The notes below the pieces were generated by a model. It did not search any database and was not told the origin of the DNA. It worked only from the letters and a program-made list of their open reading frames with translations. Positions 21,940-34,700 of a stretch of 64,000 bases of DNA are shown piece after piece; the first letter of the stretch is position 1, and every line of letters starts with the position of its first letter. Both the position numbers and the translations under genes were made by a program. The DNA is from Bursaphelenchus xylophilus (taxonomy: Eukaryota > Nematoda > Chromadorea > Rhabditida > Aphelenchoididae), in assembly GCA_904066235.2 (NCBI GenBank), contig CAJFCV020000003.1, positions 12,152,001-12,216,000 on the forward strand, read 5' to 3'.

Positions 21940-22756
21940 AAAGAAAATGATATCTTAGGGAGTCCACTACTATCTTAAAAGACAGCAAGAGACTTTTTAA
22001 ACCTTGCTTTGCGATTTTTTCACAGAGAAATTGGGATTCCAATAGAATTACTTCTAAATCTTGAAAAAAGATGATTTAATGGTTAAAACAATATAAATTG
22101 CTCACTTTACACGGAAAATTGTGCTTCATATAGCTTTTAAATTTACTATAGGTCCTTTAAAACCCATTACCATCAAAACATGACACAAATGCTCACTATA
22201 ATCGTACATTTTGCACGTTCTCCGAGTGTAATCCGATTACATGGTAAGTATAATCTAATATCTCGCTGATACTGACTCATTCCATCTTATGCACCTTGTG
22301 TATTGAATACGGATTTAGAGCTTATGTTATTTACGACCTCTACTCCATTTTTAGGACCATTCCCTCCAGCCGTTTTTAATATATTATGTCCATATTGCTC
22401 GTGCCACTTGTGATATCCCCGTTTCCACTATATCACCCCGCATACGTCGATGTTATAAATTCGCGGCAAATTTTGCCCTCCGGCGAAGGAGGCGTGGCCC
22501 TCCACACATTTTTTTTCAACGTCCTTTTTCAGTGTGCCGTGCCGTGAACAGAGAGAGCGCTGATTGAAGAGAGAGCCGCAGAGAGAGCGCACAAAAGTCG
22601 GAGAGCCCCGCACAGAGTTCACGGAAGGAGTGGAGAGCGCGAGAGAAGCGTCCGCCTCCCCCCGAAAAAAAGGAAAGCAGCCCTCAGGCCCCGCACCGGC
22701 CCGAGACGGCTCCGCATTCTGGCCAAGGCGCTTATGGCGACTGGCGCTCCACGGGC
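21940..22756 (+). promoter_or_regulatory. upstream region and GA-rich leader of ida-1
   Basis: No palindrome arrays occur here. A TATAAAT word lies at about 22454. An acceptor-like CGTCCTTTTTCAG ends at 22532, about 225 bp before the start codon, and could be a trans-splice or 5' UTR splice acceptor. From 22545 to 22660 the sequence is rich in GAGAGAGCGC and GAGAGCCG words. Promoter and leader assignment rests on position only. Confidence 0.4.
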
Positions 22757-25700
22757 ATGACCGGCCCGTCGTATTTCCCCCTACTGTACCTGTTGGTTTC
22801 TTTGTTCAACATCTTCACGCACGCTGCAACCTATCAAGGTGGGTTTGAAGGTCGTTTTTGGGGTTGGGATTTTTGAAAAATTTGCATATTGGGATGACGT
22901 CATTTTATGACGTTGACTTTTTTCTTGAGTTTTTATTGCGGGAATTGGCTGAATTCTTGAAGAAATAGTAAAATTAGCCGTTATTTTTGTTAATTTTGGG
23001 GAAATTTGAATATTTCTGAGGAAAATTTGCATATTTTAAAAAAAATTTTTTTTGAAAAAACAGCATTTTTAACGTCAAAAAATTTCTTTTTGTATTTGTA
23101 TGGCCTTATCAACTTTTTAAATGACTAATTTTTGCATAATTTACCGGAAATTTGCATATTCATAAAATTTGAATATTCAAATTTTTTCAAATTTCCCACA
23201 AAATTAAATTTAAATGACGTTTTTGCCCTTTCCATTCACTAATTATGCCCCTAATCGTCAATAAATCTCGCACGTAATCTCGTATTCCCTCAGTTTTTTC
23301 TCTCCAATTTACCCCAACATTGCCAAAAATACCGCCGAATTTTGACGCTCCGTGGGTTGTATTACTACTTTTTTTTGATGAGCATATCGAATTACGAGTG
23401 GGAGGATGACCTAATCCAGTCGAATATTAGATTAAAGATATAGAAAATCTCGGGAAATGGGGAGATAATCAAAAATTCCGGGATTTGAGCGATTTTTTGA
23501 GGATTGATGACTAAAATAAGGTGAAAAATGATGAATTAAGACAATTTAACACAATTTTTTGATGTTTTATAGCGTTTTATTGGATCAGCATGCTCTATTG
23601 AGTAGCTGAGAATAGCAAACTGCCCGGAAGTATTTTATTTTTTTTTTTCGATTTTTCGACAATTTTTCCCTTTTTCGGCCATTTTGAACTAAAGTAAGGT
23701 CAAAGTCGCTTGTTTTTCCCCCCAATTTTATCCGCCTAAAGTGCTATTCACTTGGCGTTTTATCCGTTTAAACCCTACGTCAGCATAATTGCATTTAAAT
23801 CCGGGAATTCTGGCGTAAGCGGAAGGAATTTTCCCGTTTGTTTCCTCGATGAAATCACTTTTTGACGTCTGAATTTTTTGAGGAAACATTTTCCTTTTTT
23901 CATCCCAGATTATCTTTGCTATCCCCTCTGAGTGCTTCAGTGAGTTATTCGATGGGATTAATAAGCCACTTATGAGAGGGATTACTGTAATTTTTTGGGG
24001 AAAAAAGGGAAATTTTTTGTAATTTTTTTAATTTTTCTTGCGGAATAAAAATGTTTTGAGATCGAAAAATTATTTTAAAAATATTTTTGAGAGGGTTACT
24101 GTAATTTTTTGCGAAAAAAAATTTAAAAAAAAATTTGCGAATTTTTGAAATTTTTGGATTTTTTTTTGATTTTTTAGCGAAATAAAATTTTTAGAAGCTC
24201 AGAAAAATTGAAAAAATTATTTAGAAGAGAGATTACTGTAATTTTTTGCAAAAAAAATAAAAAAATTTTTCGGAATTTTTTAATTTTTTTGGAAGTTTTT
24301 GATTTTTTTTGCGAAATAAAATGTTTTGAAGCTCAAAAAATTCTTTTTAAATATTTACAAAATTGATTACTGTAATTTTTCGCAAAAAAAATCAAAAAAA
24401 ATTTTGAGATTTTTAAAATTTTTTTTTCAAAAAAAAAATTTTTGTCCTCAAAAAATACGTTTTTAATATTTTTCGCTCTCCCTTCCCCTATTTTTTAATC
24501 CGTTCACAGAACTGGAACGCCAACTTCCGCCAACGACCATGAATAATATCCGGCGCCAAAAAAGAGCGTTCAAATTGGAGAGAGGGGCAGAGAAATTTTT
24601 AATGACATGAAATCAGCGGGGTTCATCGTAATTTTGTAGGCCAAGTTTGTCAAATTCATTTTGAATTTTTTGCGAAAAACAAATTTTTTCCCGATTTCTG
24701 TCTGATTAAGTTAATTTTAGGCCCAAAAATGTGGGTTTCTGGGGAAAACTTGGGATGTTTACTACTTGAGTCACTTCCAAATCCAATTTTTCGGTATTTC
24801 CAAGGCTTTTTGACTTGTTAAATAGAATTTAAAGCAATCCATTTGTCGCTGGAAACCTATTAACCCCTCGAAAATTGGTCTCGACATGTGACAATCGCAT
24901 TTTTTTGGACAATAAAAAATTTTTTTTTTTTGTTTTTATCTCCCCCCATATACTGCCCTATAACCCCAATACAAGTGCTGTCTGTGTGGTTGTTAACGTG
25001 TAGGCTTGTTTTTGGGGCCGTTTCCGGCCGAAAGAACAATTTATGGGAATGTCGGGGGTGCGGGTCCCGAGGGTCCGCACAAACGCTTCCTAGATGATGC
25101 GTTACAACCAAATGGGAGAGGGGAGATGAATTTAGAACGGATATAAATAGTAATGGGAGTATTTTTAAAAGTACATTAAAAATTTTTTGCACTGTGCGAA
25201 ATTCGAAATTTTTTTCGCATAGTGCGGTCGGAAAGAAAGTTTTTTTGCACAGTGCAAAATTTGAAAAAGTTTTTTTGCACAGTGCGGTCGGAAAGAAAGT
25301 TTTTTTGCACAGTGCAAAATTTGAAAAAGTTTTTTTGCACAGTGCGGTCGGAAAGAAAGTTTTTTGCACAGTGCGGTCGGAAAGAAAGTTTTTTGCACAG
25401 TACAAAATTTGAAAAAATTTTTTTGCACAGTGCGAAATTTGAAAAAATTTTTTGCACTGTGCGAAATTCGAAAAAATTTTTTGCACAGTGCGGTCGGAAA
25501 GAAAGTTTTTTGCACAGTACAAAATTTGAAAAAATTTTTTTGCACAGTGCGGTCGGAAAGAAAGTTTTTTTGCACTGTGCAAAATTTGAAATTTTTTTTT
25601 GCACTGTGCAAAATTCAGATTTTTTTTTCGCACAGTGCGGTCGGAAAAAAAATTTTTTGCACTGTGCAAAATTTGAAAAAATGTTTTTGCACTGTGCGAA

Positions 25701-28700
25701 ATTCGAAATTTTTTTTGCACAGTGCGGTCGGAAAGAAAGTTTTTTGCACTGTGCAAAATCTTTGTGGTTTGCACAGTGCGGAGAGGTCAAAAAAGTTTTG
25801 CACCGTGCGGATGTTTCTTGAATCTTTTGCACTGTGCAGTCAGGAAATTTTTTCTTTTTTTTTTCTCAATTTTGCACGGTGCGGTCGGAAAAAGAGTTTT
25901 TTTGCACAGTGCAAAAAAATTTTTTTGTTCCGCACAGTGCAAAATTTATTTTTTTTTGCACAGTGCAGCCAGAAAAAAATTTTGCACAGTGCAAAAATTT
26001 TTTGCCTTTTGCACAGTGCAAAAATTCTTTTCTTTGTTTTTCCTCACCATGCGCGAGAAAATTTGTTTTTGCCGTGGATGGCATTATTTTCAACGCTTAA
26101 TATTCCATATAGTATGCGCTGTGAAATCGACTATAGTCGTTTTTGTTTACCGCTTTGGCCAATCTGACGCGTTGATTCGATTATCCGGCCCAATTTCCGT
26201 TTTTTGGGCCGATTTAATTTGAGTTGCCCCCAAAAAACAGTCCAAAACCCAATGTTCTTTCATCCGTGCGATGAGAAAACATTGGGGTTTTGTTCAATTA
26301 GCTCATATCGCAGACCGTTTTTATTAATTTTATTGCGAAACAACGCCTTCTGAATATTTCATGTTTCCGGGTGAATTATGCAAACAAAAAAATGACGTGA
26401 AAAAACGTCACTCCGACTTTCTTCCCCCACTTGCCTCGCTTTTCGGCCGCCTTTTTGGGAGATGTTGTTCGGCCCTCGGCCGATATTTTTGGATGCATTC
26501 CACGTCAGGCTTGGAAACGGATAAATAAAGATACGAAATGACAAATCTGCAAAGAAACGGAACCATTTTTTGAAGACAACGTCATGGAAACATTGTAAAT
26601 AGCAATATTGTAAAGCGTATGGGGGTGTTTGGGTTCGATATCTCGTCATTTCCCATTGCACAGTGCAAAGAGTTCATTGAGGCTGCACAGTGCGGAATTT
26701 TTGGTGACTGCACAGTGCGGAAAAATATTTTGTGCGGAAAAATATTTTTCCGCACTGTGCAACATTTTTTGAGATCGCACAGTGCAAAAAAAAAATTTTT
26801 TTGTGTCGCCGCCGCACAGTGCAAAAGAATCTTTTCACTTCCTGTCGCTGCGCAGTCCGCACTGTGCACTATTTCTTTCTATTGCACGGTGCAAAAAAAA
26901 ACATTTTTTGTCGCCGTCGCACAGTGCAAAAGTTTCTTTTCACTGCACTGTGCAAAAAATTCCTTTCCTCACTGTGCAACATTTTTTGGCATTGCACAGT
27001 GCGAAACAACCTTTTGTCGCCGCTGCACAGTGCAAAAATTTTTTGTCGCAGCTGCACAGTGCAAACAAATCTTTTTCCGCACTGTGCAACATTTCTGTTC
27101 TATTGCACTGTGCGGAAAGATTGTTTTATCGCAGCCGCACTGTGCAAAAAGAAAGACTTTTTTGTCGTGCTGCACCGTGCAAAGAAATCTTCTTTCAGCT
27201 CTGTGCAAAAATTTTTTGTCGCGGCTGCACTGTGCAAAAATTTTTTTGTCGCCTCCGCATAGTGCAAAAATTTTTTGTCGCGGCTGCACTGTGCAAAATT
27301 TTTTGTCGTGGCTGCACTGTGCAAAAATTTTTTTGTCGCCTCCGCACAGTGCAAAAATTTTTTGTCGCAGCTGCACAGTGCAAAATTTTTTTTTGTCGCC
27401 TCCGCACAGTGCAAAAAAAATCCTTCCTCCGCACCGTGCAAAACACTGATCTCATCTCTGCACAGTGCAGTCCGCCAAAAAAACTTTTTGTTTCCAAAGA
27501 TAATTGGCCTCAATTTTTGGTGTAACACATACGTCATTTGAGTTTCCTGTCCCTCCAAATTTGCTTCTCGAACGTTCTCTTCTACAATCTCGCTAAATGA
27601 GTGCATTTTTGGGGGGATTTAGGTGTAATCTACATCATTACATATGTAGTACATTTTTTGATATTTTGAAAGTTTACATCAACATTTGCTGCAGAATAAC
27701 GTCTGGTCTGACCATATGAACTCGAAAATTTGTAATGAAGACTAAATTTCAGTTAATTTTTAGTCATCATTTTTGGTCTTCGCCTCAAATTTAGCCCATT
27801 TTATTACACAACAAAAAAACAAAGAGTTTCGAACTTTTTTGTTCGTAAAAATGACATTTAGAGCCCACAAAGCCGGCTCAACATGCATTATACATGAACC
27901 TTAAGGACCAACGAACAATAGAAGCTTTTGCCCTCCGGGCGACTAGACAATAACATTCTCAGAAAATTGAACTTTTTACAAATTTTTTTGTTTATAACCA
28001 AGTCCAAAATGTAATTAGACTATTGTCGGCGCCGTGATATGCCCTTTACAAACTTTTGCGGCCGGAAAACTACTGTAATCTGAGCGGAGATTTGGAAAAG
28101 TTTAGCAAAAAATGCATCTAGTTTGAAAATACAGTAATTTTTCGACTGAGACCCATCAGGAAATTGCATGTTGTGTGCGATGCAGATCATCTCCAGACTG
28201 CGTGGGATCCCATGAATAACAAATGAGACGCTTTTAGGGCCGCAGGAAGCCCGTTTTTTCAGACAAGGATAAGATAAACCGCGATTTTTGAGAAAACAGT
28301 GGGTGGAGGGCTAAAACTAGACTTCATACAGTCATCTGTAAGCGTCATTGTGTCTAAATAATACATTCATTACGATTTTATAGCTTTGACGTAAGAAGCA
28401 GTTTGAAATTTGGACATCAGATGTCATGTGTAATATAAAGAAATGGTCGTAGGAGGAAACTGAAGTAAAATAAATTGGATTGAGTGTTACCACATAAAAA
28501 TAGATGTCACTGCGCTAACAAAACGTCAAGAATTCAGCGAATACATGCATGATATTATACATAAACTTCAATTTAAAAATAACCCATCAGATCTCAAGTA
28601 CAATACAAAAATCATCGAAAATCTTTGCAGGATGCCTCTTGGATGAAACTCTCTGTCAACCCAATGAAGCGTGCATATCGGACGGCCTGTTTGGCCAATG

Positions 28701-31700
28701 TTACGATCAGTCCACCATCGACACTCCGCCGCTTTTGCTCGACAATGACCTGAGCCTGCCGCAACGTGCCCTCCTCCGCCTGGAGCTGGAGCGTTTGGCG
28801 AACGAGGGCTTCGACTGGCAAGACGCGATGGCGCAGTGCATCCTCGCTTACTTCAAGGTCTCCGTGGCCTACGATCTGAGCTACGACACCGAGTTCTGCA
28901 ATGTCCGCAACCCGGCCAATGTTCTGCGTTTGATCAATGTAAGCGATGACGAAATCAATATTTTTTGTGGTTTTATATGGCTACATAGACTTCTCAAACC
29001 CTTCAAAATCCCCGTTATATCATTTTAGTCCATTAAAAATCCAATTTCTTAATTATCCCGCTGCACGGTGCAATAAATCATTTTTTCAATATCATTCACC
29101 GTGCAGTCCATTTCAGGCTAAAATGTCTGGGCCATGCAACGAGGAAATGATCGATTTTTATCATGTACATAGCAGTTAGTGTCTTTTCAACACATTAAAA
29201 AAATTAAAAGCAATTTTGAGTCCGTTGCACTGTGCAATAAGCATTTTATTTTTTCGCACAGTGCAATGACTCAATTGCAAAAAATCGAAGGCGATTGCAT
29301 TTTTTACAGTGTAAAAGAGGTATAAAAATTTTTTGGAGGTTCTGAAGTTGTTTTTACTTCAGTTTAGATATCAATTTTCCGGCGGGTTTGGTTTTTATCC
29401 CCCTTTTTTTCATTCTAAATTCCTCATGAGTAACACCGCAAACATGGTCAATAATACGATCGTATTACAGCGAATCGAGACCTTCCTGAACAACGAGGAG
29501 GTGACGGACGAAGAGCGACGTCAACGCGCGCACGAATACATTTTGGCAGATGGGGCGCAGCCCGCTGACGAGGTGTCCATTGAGAACCTGCCCGACGCCG
29601 TCAACGACGCCGTGCCGGCCTCGGAAGACCAATTCAACGCCGAGAAGGCGCTGTTGGTCGACGAGGAGACCGGCGAAGCCGTCCCGGTCCTGGTCTTCGA
29701 CGAGGACGAGCTGGAGAACGCGCTGCAGCAAGAAGCGGAACTCGAGAACGCCGCCGAGGAGCTGGCCAGCGACGGGCCAGTGCTGGTGCTGAGCGACGAC
29801 GAAGCTGATGCGTTGGAACAAGCGTTGGAGAAGGCGGGCGTTAGTGATGCGGATGAAGCCAAGAGCGTCATCGAGAAGGCGTTACAGCAGCTGAATGGGA
29901 CCGCCATTACCGAGCCGCTGCGCAAGGAGGAGACGGAAGTTGACGAGGGAAAAGGTATGAAATTGAGGGGAAAAATGATTTTTTTGAGGGAAATTATCGA
30001 TTTTTATGACTTCTTTGACAATTTTTAACAATTTTATGCGATTTAAAAAAAAATTTCTTTTGAAAAAACGAAATATGCAAATTATGAAATTTGCATAGAT
30101 TAAGAAAAATTTGCATAAAATTTTAATTTTTGATGAAAATTATTTTCGAATCAACTTCTTTTTCATAAAGTTTGTATATTTCAAAAAATTTTTGCAATAT
30201 GCAAATTTTGAAATTTGCATAAATTAAGAAAAATTTGCATAAAAGTTTTAGTAATTTTCGCTAGAAATTATTTTAAAACTAAAAATCGAAATTTCCACCT
30301 TTATTTTTAGTTTTTTGCTTCCAAATTCCCTAGAAACCATTGACGTGTTCCGCTTTCGTCATTAGTTGACATTTCATTCAAATTTCGGACCAAAAACGGC
30401 CGAAAAAATTTGTTTTCACCGTTTCCTTTCACTGACGTTAGCAGACCGAAACATTGCGGTGAAAGTTTCAATGAAACGGTTAATTCGCCTCAGGGAATAA
30501 TACGTCTGCATGCTTGGACGATAAGAGTAATGCCCTGAGGGCAATTAGAGAGGAAATTGGGGATGAAAAAAATAAAAAAAAATAAAAAAAATTTTCTTTA
30601 GAAAAACGCTCCGCCGACGAAAACAAGCTCAGCAACAACGAACAAAAAGAGCTGAAACAGTTCGTTGATGACATTTTGGAGACCAAAAAGACCGACATCA
30701 AGAAATTGAGCACCTCGCAGATCGAGAAATTGATCGGATTTGTTGTCCAACTGCAGGAGAATTTGGAGAACACCGTCTTGGAGGACCCTCAACCAACCCA
30801 AATCGAGACCAACGCCGAATTGGAGGAGATTGTTCCGCTGAATTCGGATCATGATGGGCAACAATTGTTGTTGAAGAAGGACATCGAGAAGTTTGTGGAT
30901 GAGGATATGGGTAAGGAAAGAAATTTTGAGGAGAAATTTGAATATGCAAATTTTTCGAAAAAAATTTGAATATGCAAATTTTCAAAAAAAAATTTCTTTT
31001 GAATATTCAAATTTTTTGAAAAAAATTTGAATATGCAAATTTTCAAAAAAAAATTGAATATGCAAATTTAAAAAAAAATTTAATATGCTAATTTTTGAAA
31101 AAGTTTTTTTGAATATGCAAATTTTTTTTTAATTTCCCGTTTTCCCCCTCTCTGCACCGTGCAAAATCAAAAAATTCTCCTGCACTGTGCGCTTCGAATC
31201 ACTTTTGTTTTTTTGCACTGTGCAGCAAACAAATTTGTCGCAATGAACGCACAGTGCGAAAAATTTGCGACAACGAAATCTTTTGCACAGTGCAAAACCA
31301 AAAAATATGAACTGCACTGTGCAAACAAAAAAGCCTCTTCATTTTTTCGCACAGTGCGGAGATTTTGCGACGTCTCAAGTTGACTGCACCGTGCAGTCAA
31401 CAAATTTGTTTCTCCGCACTGTGCAATCTTCAAATTGGTTTTTTCGCACCGTGCAAAATCAAAGATAATTTCCGCGCACGGTGCAATGTAATTTGCGTAT
31501 AATCCCGAATCCCCAAAGTGCATGTAATTACCATATTAGCCAATTTACATCACAATACGGAGTTTTTTCTCGTGACCAACTGCTAATTGTTGTTAGGGTT
31601 CATTTCGCGACAAAAAGAACGAACGCTTCGAGTGAAACGAACTAATTCAGTAAAGATATGGCTGTTTTTCGAGTAAATACTTACAAAACTTTCATGAAAA

Positions 31701-34700
31701 CCTTATTTTAACGTGTTCCGAGGCTTGTTTACGTCTCCAGATTTAAAATCGGGCTTAATGCCCTGAGGGCATCAAATTGAATTTCGTGGGAAAATGGAAG
31801 TAGAGCTTGAGAAAAGACAATAGAGGCTCAAAAAAAATTTTTTTGTCGAAAAATGATGTCATTTTTGGACTGCACTGTGCAAAAAAATCAAAATAATTTT
31901 TTGCACCGTGCGGTAAAAAAATGATTTTTCTTTTATTTTTTTTGGCTAGAACAATAAAAAAAAATTCAAAAAAATCTCATTTTCAGGTCTCGCTGATGTT
32001 GAGCACAAGATCGTCAAAGGCGACATCCAACGAGTCGAAGGCAACCGCGTCTATTTGAAGGTCGGCCGAGAGAACATCACCGAAGACGAGCTGTACAAAC
32101 TCGTCTCCTTCTTGGATGAGAAAATCGCCACCCCCAACAACCTCTACTTCAACGACTTCCAATACGATGACGGACAATTGAGCTTCCGAATCTCGAGAAT
32201 TGACGACTTCTACAAGCAGAACGACAAACGAGTCGCTAGTGCAAGCGGTGTGGCCCAAGCAGTGTGTAAGTCAAGTTTTGAGAGTTTTGGGACTGCATTG
32301 CGCGGTTTAAGGAAAGTTTTTTTTGTATTGCACAGTGCAAAAAATTATATTTTTTTTTCATTTTGCACAGTGCGAAAAATTATTTTTTCATTTTGCACAG
32401 TGCGAAAAATTTTTTTTTTTCATTTTGCACAGTGCAATAAAATTTTTTTTTCATTTTGCACAGTGCGATTGAAAAATTTTCAAGATCGCACAGTGCAATC
32501 AAACAATTTTTTTATTGCACCGTGCAACTGAAAAAAATCGAAAAAAACTACTTGCCGCACAGTGCAGTGAAGAAATTTTTTTTTGATTTTGCACGGTGCA
32601 ATCGAAAAATTTTCAAGATCGCACCGTGCAATAACGAAATTTTATTTATTGCACCGTGCGATCGAAAAATTTTCAAGATCGCACCGTGCAATATAAAGAA
32701 TTTTTTGGTTGCACAGTGCAATCAAATTTTTTTGACCGCACAGTGCAATCAAAAGAAATTTTCCGTCCGCACGGTGCAGTCGCAAAAATTTTTTTTTGGC
32801 TTTGCACAGTGCGATCTGAAGAGCGATTTTCTAGATCGCACAGTGCAATCAAAAGAAAATTTTCCGTCTGCACCGTGCAGAAACAAAAATTTTTTCTGCA
32901 CTGTGCATTTTTTTCAAAATTCAATTTTCTTTTTTTTGTGCTAAAACCTATCAAACATTCAAATTTTTTTTTCAAAATTTCAAATATCGCTTTTCAGACA
33001 AACGCCGAAAGGACATCCAAACGTTGGCTGGGGTCAAGGTCGACGAGACTGGAATCGGCTCCGGTGTGGATGTGGTCCCGGTGGAGAAATCCGGCCGTGA
33101 CTGGCTGTTCATGCCCATTCTGGCCATCTGCGCGTTCACAATCACTTCCCTGGTCGCGGTTTTGGCTGTTCATTTGATCCGAAATCGGCGCCGCAGCTAC
33201 AAGGGAAGCAATTTCCCGGAGGTTGTGGATTGTCTGGATGGAAAGGCTTCGTATGAGGTGAGTTTTGGGATGGGTTTACGTTATTTTTTCGGGTGAAATT
33301 ACATTTTTTGGAGTTTCAAAAATTTTCGAAAAAAAAATTTTTGCACAGTGCAGAAATTTTTTTTCAGCTGCACAGTGCGAAAAAATTTTTTTTGGCGCAC
33401 AGTGCAAAAATTTTCTTTTTTTTTTGACTGCACAGTGCAGTCCAATAGGTTAGATTGCACTGTGCGGTCGGCAATTTTTTTTTCACTGTGCAGAAATTTT
33501 TTTTTAACTGCACAGTGCGGAAAATTTTTTTTGGCGCACAGTGCAAAAATTTTCTATTTTTTTTTTTTTTTGATTGCACAGTGCAGTCCAATAGGCTTGA
33601 TTGCACTGTGCGGTCGGCAATTTGAAAAAATTATTTGTCGCACAGTGCAAAAAAATTTCTTTGACTGCACGGTGCGACCAAACATTATAGTTTGGATTGC
33701 ACTGTGCGATCGACATTATTTTTGCACAGTGCAAAAATTTTTTTGGATTGCACGGTGCGACCAAAAAAAATTTGCACTGTGCAACAAAAAAAAAATAGTT
33801 TGGCGCACAGTGCCAAAAGAAATTTATTTGACTGCACGGTGCGACCAAAAAATTCAGATTGCACTGTGCGGCCGACAATTTTTTCGCACAGTGCAAAAAA
33901 TTTTCTCCGAAAATTTTTGCCGATTTACGCCTAAAATTTCAATTTTCAGGAGCTGTGCCGTCAACGGATGACCTACCAAGACCCTGTTGGGACCAGTGTT
34001 GGAGTTGGAAAATCAGCCTCGACCTCTTCCTGGTAAGTTTTCATAATTTTATCTATTACCGGCCAAGTATAATATAAAAACATACCGTACAAACCCAAAA
34101 CCTTCATTTTTTCATCCTGCACCCAACGTATGTTGGTCTTGGGAGTGCATGCATAATAGAAACATCTATATAGTCCCATGGAAGTATCATTTTGCATGCG
34201 AAAACAGCCTTTTCATCCGTTTTTCGTATAAAAAATCCGAAAGAATCAAAAATTCAGTAATTTTCTTGATATACTCGGCCCTTTCACCTGCCCACATCTC
34301 CGAGAACTCGTGGAATATGCAATTTTTGTGCGGAATGACGGGGAATTTGGATAAATTATGCAACTGTGATATGACTCGGTGCAACTTAAATTTTGAATTT
34401 TTAGGCCCGACGAGGCGCTTCTGCAGTCCTGCAATTTGGATATCTCGACTGGACATGTGATTCTGGTGAGTTTTGAGGCCAAAAAATTTGAATATGCAAA
34501 TTTTTAAATTTGCGTAAATTAAAGAGAATTTGCATAAAATTTTAATTTTTGATAGAAATGATATTTGAATTAATTATTTTTTTTCTCAAAAATTTGAATA
34601 TTCAAATTTTTGGAATATGCAAATTTTTAAATTTGCATAATTTTTTTGTAATTTTTGCTAAAAATGATTTTCAAATGAATTAAATTTTTTCTCAAAAAAT

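Larger units (their letters stand above)
22839..28630 (+). other. ida-1 intron 1 (5.8 kb)
   Basis: Starts GTGGGT and ends TTTGCAG. Contents in order: a CRE palindrome (22895-22902), AT-rich sequence with TTTGCATATT words, four ATTACTGTAATTTTTT units (23970-24480), two dense GCACNGTGC arrays (25184-26035 and 26655-27475), then about 1.1 kb with no named repeat. No gene is supported inside; the 200-300-residue ORFs on both strands are produced by the palindromes. Confidence 0.8.

Noticed and set aside
22428..22848. ORFs over the ida-1 leader
   Set aside because: Out of frame with the signal-peptide exon; open only because of GA- and GC-rich leader composition.
24860..25832. Minus-strand ORFs of 148-304 codons full of CTVQ/ALCK repeats
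   Set aside because: They run through palindrome array A, are matched by equally long ORFs on the other strand, and lie inside an ida-1 intron.
25184..26035. CRISPR array
   Set aside because: Repeats are 9-bp palindromes with low-complexity, locally duplicated spacers in a eukaryotic intron; no cas genes.
26619..27606. ORFs up to 276 codons on both strands
   Set aside because: Same artefact from palindrome array B; no domain and no codon bias.
29363..29470. Earlier acceptor for ida-1 exon 3 (after TTTTTACTTCAG at 29362)
   Set aside because: It would also keep frame, but the extra 36 residues are AT-rich and Phe-rich, unlike the rest of the exon; the acceptor at 29470 starts exactly where coding composition begins.
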